A stretch of DNA of 64,000 nucleotides from an uncultured Prevotellaceae bacterium (GTDB lineage: Bacteria; Bacteroidota; Bacteroidia; Bacteroidales; Bacteroidaceae), in the NCBI GenBank assembly GCA_902788605.1, contig CADAKX010000003.1, positions 62,001 to 126,000 of the forward strand, written 5' to 3'. Of this stretch, positions 47,006 to 56,683 are shown one piece after another. Under the pieces are notes generated by a model. That model was given only the letters and a program-made list of their open reading frames with translations, was not told where the DNA came from and did not search any database. Made by a program: the position numbers and the translations under genes. Each line of letters begins with the position of its first letter. Position 1 is the stretch's first letter.

Positions 47006-49591
47006 TTAGATGATTTCTATTTGCTTGGTTTCTACCCAGCCTTGTTTGCCATCGGGAATAACAATCTCGCACCAGTCACCAATAGAGTTGTCGAGCACTC
47101 GCACCTTCGTGCCTTCGTGCAGGATAAAGAGGTCGGTGCCGCCCTGAGAGGGAGTGCTCTTTACGGGGACTGCGGCATCCATGATGATGGCACCATCGCG
47201 ATTGTCAACGATACCCTTCTGCTGCCAGGCAAAGACAATACTCGTCAGGAAGGCAAAGAGCAGGGCGATGCTGCCGAAGAAGCCTATCTTGCGCAGCCAG
47301 ATGGCCGAGCAAAACAGGTAGACAAAGAACAGCACGAGGGCGGAGGCCAACAGGAGTAGGCTGGCACGGGCCCAACCATCAACACTCAGCAGATTGACGA
47401 CGGAGCGATACCAGGTGACAACAAAGAACTCGCTCTGGGGAACAATCTTATCGATGGTCTTGCTGCGTGCCAACTGCAGGTTGAAGCGGATATCGGCATC
47501 GCCTGGGGCCAGCAGCAGGGCACGCTCGTAGTTGAGTACGGCATGGGGCATGTCGTCCATACGGTAATAGGCATTACCCAGGTTATAGTGGAGCTCTACA
47601 TGCGAGCCCCAATGATTAATCAGCTCCTCATACTGCTCGATAGCTTTCTGATAGTTTTCGTGTACATAGTTACTGTCGGCATCGGCTTTACTCAGGGCAA
47701 AGGCTGACGATGGCAGCATCAGCAGCAACAGCAGCACAGCTGTGGCTGCAACCTTCTTATGTTTGCGGTTCATTCCTTCTTCAATCTTCTCGATGGCACT
47801 CATGGCCGTCTGATATACTTTACTCATATTACCCTTGGGGTCACCAGGGGCATAGCGCTCAAACTCGCACTCGTCGATGGCCTCGATAAACTGGCGGATG
47901 ACTTCCTCGTCAACCTGACGAGCATTGAGGCGATCGCTGATGTTTTCACGTGAGAGCTGTTCTACGGGGATATTCAACTTATCGCCCACATAGCCCCAGA
48001 GGGCACGCAGGACTTCGTCGTAAAATTCGCCTGGCTTGTTGTCCTTCATCAGGCGGGCAGCCTTCTTCAATCGCTTGGTGGCAATCTTGTTGGCACGCTT
48101 GCCGCGAACCTTCACCAGGTCGGCATTCTCTATGGCGCGCTTGCGGAAGACGATGAAAGCGCCGAGGAAGCAGACAAGGAGCAAGGCGAGTTGACGGTAA
48201 TAATTCATGGAACCGAAGAAACGGGTGTCGTCACCAAAAATGGTCACATCGTCCAACTTGATGAAACGGATGTCGTTGGCCAGCATCTGAATCTCTTCCT
48301 GACTGCCTCCGTAACTCTGCACCTGACTATTGCCACCCTCACCCTTGTCAATGGTTAATTCATACGACTCGGAGGTCAGGGTCTTGTATTGTTTGCTGGC
48401 GGTATCGAAATAGGTGAACTCGATTGGTGGAACGGTAAAGTTGCCCTGATGACGGGGTACAGCCAGATACTCATATATCATGCTGCCCTCGAGGCCACTG
48501 GTGGTCAGGCGGGTCTTGTCGGTCATCTTCACGTCGTAGGTGTCAAAGTCCTTGGGGAACTTCACCTCGGGCGCCTTGATGAGTTTCATGTTGCCGATAC
48601 CACTAATGGTCACGCGGATGGTCAGAGGCTCGTTGGCCTTGACCTGGGTGTTGTCAATCGTGGTGTTCATCTGGAAGTGACCAACGCCACCAGAGAAACC
48701 AACGGGGCGCGTGGGAAGGGGTTCTACCTCAATATCCACGCCAGGGGCCTTGATCTGCTTTTTCACCTCTACATAGCCGGAACCACCATTGAAGAAGGCT
48801 TCAAAGGGGTCTATGTTGCGATTCTGCTGAACCACGATGCCATTGAAGGTGAGGGGGGGAACCTGCAACTTGCCAGACATCTGAGGGAACATCACGTACT
48901 GGCTCCATGTGACGGTCTTATAGTTGCGGCCATTAAATTGCTCAATCTTAAAACTCTTCTCCTGAGGCAGAGGAATCTCCTGGGTGTGGAAGCCCTTCAG
49001 ATCGGGCATCTTGCCTTCAAGCTGGGTCAGGCTCACCAGGGTATAGACCTTATAGGTCAGAAGCACGGGTTCTTGTTCATAGACCTTCTTCTTGGAGGCG
49101 CTCACCTTGATAAAGAGATCGGAGCCAGAGATGGCAGAACCGGCAGCACGCATCTCGTCCTGCTGCTGAGAGCGACGTCCATGGCGATTGCCCCCACCCT
49201 GTTGGGCTGTGCCCACAACCTCAATCTTGACGGCGTTGGACTTCACAGGATTGCCCTCAATATTAATAGAGGCGGCTGGAATCGTGAATGTGCCATTCTT
49301 CAGTGCCGAAAGAATATAGGTATAGGTGATTCGGGACGTCTGAGAGGTCTGGCCATTAACCATACTGAAGTATGACTGAGTCGATGTGCTGGGACCCATC
49401 AACACCTCAAAAGCCTCGCTGGGAATCTGACCAATGCGAAAGCCTGATACATCCTGAGAGGTCACGGTATAGGTCAAACGGAACTGCTCGCCAACAGCGA
49501 CCTGCTGGGGGGCATTGGCAGTAAACTTCTGGGCAGATGCTGCCATTAAAACAAAATTGAAAAACGATATAATGAGTAATAATCGTTTCAT
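47006..49591 (-). CDS. batD: BatD-BatE fusion protein (aerotolerance operon)
   Basis: The 861-residue protein joins two Bat proteins. Residues 1-600 are BatD-like: a signal peptide (1-20), repeated beta domains, a membrane helix (about 466-483) and a cytoplasmic tail. Residues 607-861 are BatE-like: a second signal-like helix (613-632), TPR repeats (about 640-715), two helices and a C-terminal SH3-like domain (about 795-858). The junction is a continuous frame through Met607 (codon 47771-47773), which could also be a start codon for separate BatE. Bat proteins are linked to oxygen tolerance in Bacteroides. Confidence 0.85.
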   Translation of the reverse strand: MKRLLLIISFFNFVLMAASAQKFTANAPQQVAVGEQFRLTYTVTSQDVSGFRIGQIPSEAFEVLMGPSTSTQSYFSMVNGQTSQTSRITYTYILSALKNGTFTIPAASINIEGNPVKSNAVKIEVVGTAQQGGGNRHGRRSQQQDEMRAAGSAISGSDLFIKVSASKKKVYEQEPVLLTYKVYTLVSLTQLEGKMPDLKGFHTQEIPLPQEKSFKIEQFNGRNYKTVTWSQYVMFPQMSGKLQVPPLTFNGIVVQQNRNIDPFEAFFNGGSGYVEVKKQIKAPGVDIEVEPLPTRPVGFSGGVGHFQMNTTIDNTQVKANEPLTIRVTISGIGNMKLIKAPEVKFPKDFDTYDVKMTDKTRLTTSGLEGSMIYEYLAVPRHQGNFTVPPIEFTYFDTASKQYKTLTSESYELTIDKGEGGNSQVQSYGGSQEEIQMLANDIRFIKLDDVTIFGDDTRFFGSMNYYRQLALLLVCFLGAFIVFRKRAIENADLVKVRGKRANKIATKRLKKAARLMKDNKPGEFYDEVLRALWGYVGDKLNIPVEQLSRENISDRLNARQVDEEVIRQFIEAIDECEFERYAPGDPKGNMSKVYQTAMSAIEKIEEGMNRKHKKVAATAVLLLLLMLPSSAFALSKADADSNYVHENYQKAIEQYEELINHWGSHVELHYNLGNAYYRMDDMPHAVLNYERALLLAPGDADIRFNLQLARSKTIDKIVPQSEFFVVTWYRSVVNLLSVDGWARASLLLLASALVLFFVYLFCSAIWLRKIGFFGSIALLFAFLTSIVFAWQQKGIVDNRDGAIIMDAAVPVKSTPSQGGTDLFILHEGTKVRVLDNSIGDWCEIVIPDGKQGWVETKQIEII

Positions 49592-49629
49592 AATCCTTGT
49601 TGTGTTATCTATTTAGTTTCTTATTCTTC

Positions 49630-50346
49630 TTACCAGTTCTTTTCAATACGACGACGCTTGGACTGCTGCTTCTGAGCTTCCTGCATGCGCTGCTGCGTCT
49701 GCTTCTCTTGCTGCATGGCTGCATTCAACAGCTGCTCAGCATTCTCCTTGCTCATGGGAGGCTCTTGCTGCTCCTGTTGTTTGTCCTGCTTCTGCTGCTG
49801 TTGCTCTTGCTTCTGCTGTTCTTGTTTTTGCTGGTCTTGCTGGTCGTCCTGCTTGTTCTGCTGGTTGTTCTGACCACCGCCCTGTTTCTTCAACTGGCGC
49901 TGACACAATACCAGGTTATAGCGGGTTTCATCGTCATTGGGGTTAAAGCGCAGGGCCATCTTATAGGCTTCGATGGCGTTCTGGAAATCGCGCTTGCCTT
50001 GCAGAACGACACCCATGTTATGGAAGGCCTGAGACTTTCTGATGGGTGAGGTCTCTTGCTGGGCTGCCAAACGGAAGTAGTTCACCATCGTGTCACGTTG
50101 GGTCTCGGGTACGGCGCGCCATTGTTCTGGAAACATCGATGTACCCAGGTTATACAGCGCACGGGCATTGGTGGTATCGGCACGCATGGCCTTGTAATAG
50201 TCTACCAAGGCCTCACGCTGCTTGCCCGAGCGATAAAGGCTGTTGCCATGACGGATATACTTGCGCGACTGACGATTGTCGGCCGAGACGTTAACCGTAC
50301 CCACTATCGCCAGGATAAGAATCAATATCAACTTAGAAACGTTCAT
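49630..50346 (-). CDS. batC: BatC-like TPR protein
   Basis: The 238-residue protein has an N-terminal hydrophobic signal (residues 1-22), two or three TPR repeats (about 30-150) and a Gln/Lys/Glu-rich low-complexity tail (about 153-238). The gene position between batB and batD, the TPR content and the Q-rich tail fit BatC. It overlaps batB by 4 nt. The role within the Bat complex is not established. Confidence 0.83.
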   Translation of the reverse strand: MNVSKLILILILAIVGTVNVSADNRQSRKYIRHGNSLYRSGKQREALVDYYKAMRADTTNARALYNLGTSMFPEQWRAVPETQRDTMVNYFRLAAQQETSPIRKSQAFHNMGVVLQGKRDFQNAIEAYKMALRFNPNDDETRYNLVLCQRQLKKQGGGQNNQQNKQDDQQDQQKQEQQKQEQQQQKQDKQQEQQEPPMSKENAEQLLNAAMQQEKQTQQRMQEAQKQQSKRRRIEKNW

Positions 50347-51359
50347 TTCTTAAACAGTTTAATCTTCTTTAATATAGGATTCTTGCGATCCATGATACAG
50401 ATCTCTATGATCAACAGCAACATGGTCAACAGCCCTGCATACTGAAAGAGTTCTTCGTAATTACTATAGATGACGGTCTCGCCTTTCTCAAGCTTATCAA
50501 GCTCCTCGTCAAGCAGGTGCTGGGCACTGGAACTATTGTCCACGTGGATATAAGCACCTCCGCCAGCCTGGGCTATCTCGCGACACATGTCTTCATTCAA
50601 CTTCGACATCACCATGTTGCCCTGGTTGTCGGTCATATAGTTGCCTGTTGACGGGTCGGGCACTGGTTCGCCTTTGGTAGAGCCGATACCCATGATATAG
50701 ATATTGTAGCCCTGGTCGTGAGCTTCCTTGGCTGCCTCCATTGCCCCACCCTCATGGTCCTCACCATCGGTAATCACAATGATGGCTTTGCCCACGTTAT
50801 CCTGCTGCGTGAAACTGTGGGAAGCCATGTTGATAGCAGCAGCAATGTCGGTACCCTGATTGACAATCATCGAGGGGTCGATGCTATTGAGAAACATCTT
50901 GGCTGACACGTAGTCGCTGGTGATTGGCAGCTGAACAAAGGCATCACCGGCAAAGACAATAAGGCCGACCTTAGAATCGGTGAAATCTTCCACAAGGTTC
51001 TCTACCATCATCTTGGCGCGATCCAAGCGATTGGGGGTAACATCCTGGGCACGCATCGAGTTACTCACGTCGAGGGCGATAATGGCTTCGATGCCTTGGC
51101 GCTTCTCCTGGCTGACGCCATTGGCCTGCTGAGGACGGGCTGCCATCACAATCAAAAGGGTCAGAGCAAGTTCGAGAATCAGGAACTTGACAAGGGGGCG
51201 CCAACGGGATACGTCGGGCATCAGATGGCGAAGCAAGTCGGGGTCACCAAACTTGCGCAGACGCTTTCTCTGGTTGAAATGGGTGACAAAACGGATGATG
51301 GCCAGCAAAAGCACCACCAACAACAGCCACAGATATTCTGGATTTTCAAATCTATACAT
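50343..51359 (-). CDS. batB: BatB, membrane VWA protein
   Basis: The 338-residue protein has N-terminal membrane helices (about 10-25 and 55-72), a von Willebrand A domain with MIDAS motif DVSNSM, and a C-terminal helix (about 305-325). It belongs with BatA in the aerotolerance operon and overlaps batC by 4 nt. VWA domains bind Mg2+ and mediate protein contacts. Confidence 0.88.
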   Translation of the reverse strand: MYRFENPEYLWLLLVVLLLAIIRFVTHFNQRKRLRKFGDPDLLRHLMPDVSRWRPLVKFLILELALTLLIVMAARPQQANGVSQEKRQGIEAIIALDVSNSMRAQDVTPNRLDRAKMMVENLVEDFTDSKVGLIVFAGDAFVQLPITSDYVSAKMFLNSIDPSMIVNQGTDIAAAINMASHSFTQQDNVGKAIIVITDGEDHEGGAMEAAKEAHDQGYNIYIMGIGSTKGEPVPDPSTGNYMTDNQGNMVMSKLNEDMCREIAQAGGGAYIHVDNSSSAQHLLDEELDKLEKGETVIYSNYEELFQYAGLLTMLLLIIEICIMDRKNPILKKIKLFKK

Positions 51360-51365
51360 AATATA

Positions 51366-52382
51366 TTATGGTATCCTCCTAAATATCGTTATTCTAAGTA
51401 GTATCTCGAGCAAAAGGAACACAACTGCCGCAAGGGCGTAACGTTGATAATCCTCATAGCGACGACTATACTTCTGTACCTCAATCTTTGATTTCTCGAG
51501 CTTGTCAATCTCATGATAGATCTCACGCAACTCATTGGCATTCTTGGCACGATAGAACAGACCATTCGTCGTCTTGGCGATATCTGTCAGGGTCTGGGTG
51601 TCTATCTCTACTGGTACCTGGATGTACTGCACACTACCACCTACGTTCAATGGGTAGCGAGCTGTGCCGTTGCTGCCTACACCAATGGTATAGACGCGGA
51701 TACCCAGACTCTTGGCTATCTCGGCAGAGGTCATCGGAGAAAGGTCACCACGGTTATTACTTCCATCTGTCAGCAGAATGACTACCTTGCTCTTGGCCTT
51801 AGAGTCCTTCAGACGACTCACTGCATTAGCCAAGCCCATGCCGATAGCAGTACCATCCTCGATGAGTCCACGAGCAGCGATATCGGTACGTACATTCTGC
51901 AGTAACGACAGCAAAGAGGCGTGGTCGATAGTCATAGGGCACTGGGTAAAGGCCTCGCCAGCAAAGATGGTGAGGCCGATGTTGTCATTGGGACGGCCCG
52001 CAATAAACTCGGCAGCAACAGTCTTGGCTGCCTCAATACGGTTCTGGATGTGGTGGGTATCGTCGCGAAGGTCTTCGGCTAACATGGATGTTGACACGTC
52101 CATAGCCAACATGATGTCAATACCCTCGATACTCTCGTTCTGAAGATTGTCATGTGTCTGAGGACGGGCCAATGCGATAACCAGGAAGGTAAAGGCCAGA
52201 ATACGCAGAACAAGTTGGATGGGCATCATCACCACCTTCCAACTGCGTGTGGCATATTGGAAGGCAAAGGTGTCTGCCATTCGTATGGTAGGCTCTTTCT
52301 TCTTTCTGAACAACACATACCATATTATATAAGGTAGGATGAGCAGAAGCAAAAACAGATATTCTCTATTTGCAAATTCCAT
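51366..52382 (-). CDS. batA: BatA, membrane VWA protein
   Basis: The 338-residue protein has two N-terminal membrane helices (about 7-25 and 55-75), a VWA domain with MIDAS motif DVSTSM and a C-terminal membrane helix. It is paralogous to BatB, encoded 6 nt downstream. BatA and BatB form the core pair of the operon. Confidence 0.88.
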   Translation of the reverse strand: MEFANREYLFLLLLILPYIIWYVLFRKKKEPTIRMADTFAFQYATRSWKVVMMPIQLVLRILAFTFLVIALARPQTHDNLQNESIEGIDIMLAMDVSTSMLAEDLRDDTHHIQNRIEAAKTVAAEFIAGRPNDNIGLTIFAGEAFTQCPMTIDHASLLSLLQNVRTDIAARGLIEDGTAIGMGLANAVSRLKDSKAKSKVVILLTDGSNNRGDLSPMTSAEIAKSLGIRVYTIGVGSNGTARYPLNVGGSVQYIQVPVEIDTQTLTDIAKTTNGLFYRAKNANELREIYHEIDKLEKSKIEVQKYSRRYEDYQRYALAAVVFLLLEILLRITIFRRIP

Positions 52383-52392
52383 CTTTAAGTAT

Positions 52393-53457
52393 TTACATTA
52401 AGTCGTACACGCAATAAACAATATAGCCAAGCAATCCAACACTGGCGATGCAAGCCACGGCAATGGATGTCTTCAGAGCGATGCGACTGTTCTTCGTACG
52501 CTGCTCCTCGGCAGTCAACTTTGGCTTCAGGTCCTGCTCGTTGACTGGGGTCTCGACCTTTGTCTTATTGATGAAGTCGATGGCACTCACCAGGTTGGCG
52601 TCGTTCTCATTGATGAGCGTAGAGTACTTGGCAAACTTCACGAGGTCGGCCGTCAGGAACAGCTGGCGCAACTCGCTTAACGTCTGCGGGTCGTCGGTCT
52701 TCATCAGTCGTTCGATAATCTCGCTACTGGTCATCTCCATCGCGCTGAAGCCGTAACGCTCTTCAATATACTTACGCAGAGCATCGGTCAGACGTGTGTA
52801 ATACATCTTGGGGTCTTCAGCTGTCACCATCTTCTCGGCCTTGATTTCCTCGATAGCCTTCATGGCCTTCTGATGGGGCAACAAGCGTTTCACCACACGG
52901 ATATGGGCAATCACGGGCTTATTGTCGCGCAAGCGGAGATATAGATAGTAGGCCAGCGCCATCAAGACCAGCATGACAACACTCAACCAGAAAGGCTTGG
53001 CCCAGTCGTCCAACTCCCAGTCAAAGGGATTGTCCTGAACGGTCTTAGGACCATAGTACTGCTCGTAGTTGGTGGTGTCAACATCGACAGTCAGCACCTT
53101 CAAAGCCAACTTCTTGGTTTGATAGACCTTACCATCAACACGCACCTCCATGGGGGGCAGGTAGTAGAGGGTATCTTCAAATGAGGTGAGCACATAGCCA
53201 CGCTGACGGGTTACCTGTCCTTTGTCAGCAGGCACATCAGGCATGTCGATGGCACCAAGAAATTCAACGCCTTGAGGAAAGGTGGCCTCCTGGGGAAACT
53301 CCACAGCAGCATTCTCACCAGCAGTTGCTGTGACGGTGAGCTGAACCTGCTGACCAACCAGCATCTCCACGGAACTGATGCTCGACTCGACCTTGACTTG
53401 GGCCGAAGTTATCACGGCAATGCATGCCAAGAGATATGTAATGAATAGTCTCTTCAT
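52393..53457 (-). CDS. BatD-like membrane protein of the Bat operon
   Basis: The 354-residue protein has a signal peptide (1-19), a beta-rich extracytoplasmic domain (about 20-145), a membrane helix (about 156-172), a cytoplasmic helical region and a C-terminal helix (about 330-350). The layout resembles a short BatD-type or DUF4381-like component usual between the DUF58 protein and batA. It directly abuts the DUF58 gene (no intervening base). A precise function is not known. Confidence 0.72.
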   Translation of the reverse strand: MKRLFITYLLACIAVITSAQVKVESSISSVEMLVGQQVQLTVTATAGENAAVEFPQEATFPQGVEFLGAIDMPDVPADKGQVTRQRGYVLTSFEDTLYYLPPMEVRVDGKVYQTKKLALKVLTVDVDTTNYEQYYGPKTVQDNPFDWELDDWAKPFWLSVVMLVLMALAYYLYLRLRDNKPVIAHIRVVKRLLPHQKAMKAIEEIKAEKMVTAEDPKMYYTRLTDALRKYIEERYGFSAMEMTSSEIIERLMKTDDPQTLSELRQLFLTADLVKFAKYSTLINENDANLVSAIDFINKTKVETPVNEQDLKPKLTAEEQRTKNSRIALKTSIAVACIASVGLLGYIVYCVYDLM

Positions 53458-54327
53458 TTATCCACGTTGTTTAAACAGTCCCATCAGAGACTTCACATAA
53501 TCTTCATCCGTTGCAATGCTTACGCTGTCCACATTACTCTTGGCAAAGGTTTCCTTGAGGTCCGCCTGACGTTTCAACCAATAACGTTTATATGACTCGC
53601 GCAACTTCTTGCTGCTGGTGTCTACGTACTGCTCGTAGCCAGTCTCGCTATCAACGACCTTCATCAGTCCTACATCAGGCAACTCACAGGCGCGTTTGTC
53701 GTACACTTGGATAGCCACCACATCGTGTTTGCGATTGGCTATGGTCAACTGCTGCAGGAAGTCCTGACGAACAAAGAAGTCGCTCAACAGGAAAGCAGTA
53801 CAACGACGTTTGCTGACGCCAGTAAGGAATTCCACAGCCTGAGCCACGTTTGTACGGGGACTGTCGGCATGGAAGTCTAACATCTCGCGGATGATGTAAA
53901 GGATATGTTTTCGTCCCTTCTTGGGTGGGATATATTTTTCTATCTTGTCAGAGAAGAAGATGACGCCAATCTTGTCGTTGTTCTGAATAGCCGAGAAAGC
54001 AATAGTGGCCGCAATCTCTGTAACCATATCGCTCTTGAGCTGCTTCTGAGTTCCGAAATCCAATGATCCGCTGACATCAATAAGCAGCATCACAGTGAGT
54101 TCACGCTCTTCCTCGAACACTTTGACATAGGGCTTATTAAAACGGGCTGTCACGTTCCAATCGATGTCGCGCACATCGTCTCCATACTGATATTCGCGCA
54201 CCTCAGAGAAGGCCATACCACGACCCTTGAAGGCCGAGTGGTACTGACCTGCAAAGATATTGGAACTAAGACCACGCGTCTTAATCTCAATCTTCCTGAC
54301 TTTCTTGATGATTTCAGATGTTTCCAT
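53458..54327 (-). CDS. DUF58 protein of the MoxR/Bat operon
   Basis: The 289-residue protein has the DUF58 core with RDIDWNVTARFNKPYVKVFEE and a VWA-like MIDAS DVSGSLDFG. DUF58 proteins accompany MoxR AAA+ ATPases and VWA proteins, as here. It is likely cytoplasmic, since no membrane helix is seen. It lies 36 nt downstream of moxR; that gap consists of a 9-bp tandem repeat. Confidence 0.9.
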   Translation of the reverse strand: METSEIIKKVRKIEIKTRGLSSNIFAGQYHSAFKGRGMAFSEVREYQYGDDVRDIDWNVTARFNKPYVKVFEEERELTVMLLIDVSGSLDFGTQKQLKSDMVTEIAATIAFSAIQNNDKIGVIFFSDKIEKYIPPKKGRKHILYIIREMLDFHADSPRTNVAQAVEFLTGVSKRRCTAFLLSDFFVRQDFLQQLTIANRKHDVVAIQVYDKRACELPDVGLMKVVDSETGYEQYVDTSSKKLRESYKRYWLKRQADLKETFAKSNVDSVSIATDEDYVKSLMGLFKQRG

Positions 54328-54330
54328 AAT

Positions 54331-54366
54331 CTAGTCCTACTAGTTCTACTAGTCCTACTAGTTTTA
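54331..54366. repeat. Four tandem 9-bp CTAGTYYTA units
   Basis: CTAGTCCTA, CTAGTTCTA, CTAGTCCTA and CTAGTTTTA follow each other without gap. The last unit contains the moxR stop (54364-54366). The array fills the gap between moxR and the DUF58 gene. Confidence 0.9.
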
Positions 54367-55359
54367 GGGCACTTCTACCTTGTTGATAATCTTTGAGACG
54401 ATCTCCTCGCTGGTCACATTCGAAGCTTCGGCCTCGTAGGTCAGACCAATGCGATGACGCAGTACATCATGAGCCACGGCACGGACGTCCTCGGGCACCA
54501 CATAGCCACGACGCTTAATGAAGGCATAGGCACGAGAAGCCTTGGCCAGATTGATAGAAGCACGGGGGGAACCACCAAAGGAAATCATGTCCTTCATATC
54601 CTTCAAACCATAGCGATCGGGATAACGGGTAGCAAATACGATATCGGCAATATACTGCTCAATCTTCTCGTCGATATACACCTCACGAACCACCTCACGA
54701 GCTTTCAGAATCTCGTTGGCTGTCGTTACAGGTTTTACTTCGGGCAGACCACCAGCGATATTCTCACGGATAATCTTCTTCTCTTCTTCCAATGTGGGAT
54801 AGTCGATAACCACTTTCAGCATGAAACGGTCAACCTGTGCCTCGGGCAGCGGATAGGTACCCTCCTGCTCAATGGGGTTCTGGGTTGCCATCACCAAGAA
54901 TGGGTTGGGAAGATTAAAGGTCTCGCTACCAATAGTAACTTGCTTTTCCTGCATAGCCTCGAGCAAGGCACTCTGAACCTTAGCAGGGGCACGGTTGATC
55001 TCATCGGCCAAGACGAAGTTGGCAAATACAGGACCTTTCTTCACCAGGAACTTCTCGTCCTTCTGAGAATAAATCATCGTACCTGTCACGTCGGCAGGCA
55101 AAAGGTCTGGTGTAAACTGAATACGACTGTAGTTCGCGTCAATCAACTGAGAAAGGGTCTTGATGGCCAAGGTCTTAGCCAAGCCTGGCACACCTTCCAA
55201 GAGGATGTTACCATCGCTCAACAGACCTATGAGGAGACAGTCAACCAGGTGTTTCTGTCCTACGATTACCCTATCCATACCCGTTACGAGGTTCGTAACG
55301 AAAGCACTTTGCTGTTCAATCCGCATATTCAACTCGCGGATATCAATATTTTCTGCCAT
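54364..55359 (-). CDS. moxR: MoxR-family AAA+ ATPase
   Basis: The 331-residue ATPase has Walker A EGVPGLAKT, Walker B VLADEINRAPAKVQSALLEAM and the sensor region MATQNPIEQEGTYPLPEAQ. MoxR ATPases act as chaperones with VWA proteins; the DUF58, BatA and BatB partners are encoded downstream. It starts 31 nt after the HU-TM-LysM gene. Confidence 0.94.
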   Translation of the reverse strand: MAENIDIRELNMRIEQQSAFVTNLVTGMDRVIVGQKHLVDCLLIGLLSDGNILLEGVPGLAKTLAIKTLSQLIDANYSRIQFTPDLLPADVTGTMIYSQKDEKFLVKKGPVFANFVLADEINRAPAKVQSALLEAMQEKQVTIGSETFNLPNPFLVMATQNPIEQEGTYPLPEAQVDRFMLKVVIDYPTLEEEKKIIRENIAGGLPEVKPVTTANEILKAREVVREVYIDEKIEQYIADIVFATRYPDRYGLKDMKDMISFGGSPRASINLAKASRAYAFIKRRGYVVPEDVRAVAHDVLRHRIGLTYEAEASNVTSEEIVSKIINKVEVP

Positions 55360-55390
55360 AATTATACAATGATTAATATTGTTGAATTAG

Positions 55391-56683
55391 TTATTTCTTA
55401 CGTTTCTTTTTAAGTTCCAGCTTGGGGATCTTGATGTCCTGACCTTCTTTGAGGGGTTGGTCTGAAGAGATATTATTGAATACTTCAATATAGCATTCCA
55501 TACCCTCGCCCAGCACACGTTTGGCTAACCGTTTCATGGTTTCACCACTCTTTACTTTGACAGTATGGTCGAAACCAACGATATCGTAGGCTCCCGTGCG
55601 TACGCGCGAATCCATATCTTCATATTTCTTCCAATAGGGTTCGGCTTCCTTCTTGGGTTGGGCAACAGTCTCCTTCTTTGGCTGCTCTACAGTCTCCTTC
55701 TTTGACTGTTCCACGACCTCTTGTTTTGGCTGTTCTTCAACCTCTTGTTTTGGCTGTTCTGTTACTTGCTCAATAGCGGGCTTCACGCTATCCACCTTCA
55801 AAGTGTCCTTATTTTGAGCGAAAACCGGAGCTGGAGCAGTAACAACGGAGTCTGTTTTCTGGGTATTATCTTCAGATAAAGCATTTCTATCCATATGGCG
55901 ACCAAAGATGTAACCACCTGCAAAGCTGCCGACACAGGCTACTACAGCTAACAGCAGCCATACCCACCAATAAGAACGAGATTCTTCCGAGTCTTCTGGG
56001 GCTTCAGGTTCCTCAATAACTTCAGTCTTTTCTGGAGCAACTGACATTTTAGAAGCGACAGACTCTTCAGGAACAGTTGATTCTTCTGAAGCAGTTGGTT
56101 CTTCTGAAGCAGTTGGTTCTTCTGTAATAACAGTTTCTTCCTTAACAACAGCTTCTTCTTTTACTGCAGGTGCAGGTGTCTCGGCTTCTTTTGCGACAGG
56201 AGCTTCTTCAACATTAGTGACAGGGGGCTCTTCTACAACTTCATCTTTAACTTGTTCTGCAACCTGTTCTTCGACTTGTTCTTCAGATTGCTCTTCGGAT
56301 TGCTCTTCGACCGCATCTGCAGCTTCATCTTCCTCAGATTCTGTATTATCATCGAATTCCACACCATCGTTCAAGACTACCGTCTCAAACTGTGAGAAAG
56401 GCTTGTTAACTAAGTCTTTCATCGCACTATCAGGCGTAAAGGTCAGTTTCTGATGCGAGTTAATGGTCAAACGTTCACCCGTGTTGACATTGACACTTTC
56501 ACGGGCATCCACATCAATCACCTTGAAGGTTCCCAAACCTTTAATCTTCACCATTTTATCGTTGTTGATACCCTCCTGAATTGTCTCAACGATAGCGGAC
56601 ATAAACAGCTGCGATTTGCGTTTGGACATTCCTGTCAGTTCTGCCAGACGAGCAGCCAAGTCACTCATGAATATTCTTTCCAT
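55391..56683 (-). CDS. HU-TM-LysM membrane protein
   Basis: The 430-residue protein has an HU-type DNA-binding domain (residues 1-95, with MVKIKGLGTFKVIDVDARE and NVNTGERLTI), an acidic repeat-rich linker (107-236, units EEPTAS and EQSE), one membrane helix (238-260, WWVWLLLAVVACVGSFAGG), a Lys/Glu linker (262-345, EQPKKETV units) and a C-terminal LysM domain (372-421). This would link DNA on one side of the membrane to peptidoglycan on the other. Positive residues (GRHMDR) follow the helix and acidic ones precede it, which does not clearly support an N-in topology. A strong GGAGGAGG at 56690-56697 favours the first ATG. It shares one base with the upstream HU stop. Confidence 0.85.
   Translation of the reverse strand: MERIFMSDLAARLAELTGMSKRKSQLFMSAIVETIQEGINNDKMVKIKGLGTFKVIDVDARESVNVNTGERLTINSHQKLTFTPDSAMKDLVNKPFSQFETVVLNDGVEFDDNTESEEDEAADAVEEQSEEQSEEQVEEQVAEQVKDEVVEEPPVTNVEEAPVAKEAETPAPAVKEEAVVKEETVITEEPTASEEPTASEESTVPEESVASKMSVAPEKTEVIEEPEAPEDSEESRSYWWVWLLLAVVACVGSFAGGYIFGRHMDRNALSEDNTQKTDSVVTAPAPVFAQNKDTLKVDSVKPAIEQVTEQPKQEVEEQPKQEVVEQSKKETVEQPKKETVAQPKKEAEPYWKKYEDMDSRVRTGAYDIVGFDHTVKVKSGETMKRLAKRVLGEGMECYIEVFNNISSDQPLKEGQDIKIPKLELKKKRKK

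Noticed and set aside
48389-49375. 328-codon plus-strand frame opposite batD
   Set aside because: Antisense shadow; no promoter, no signal and no recognisable domain.
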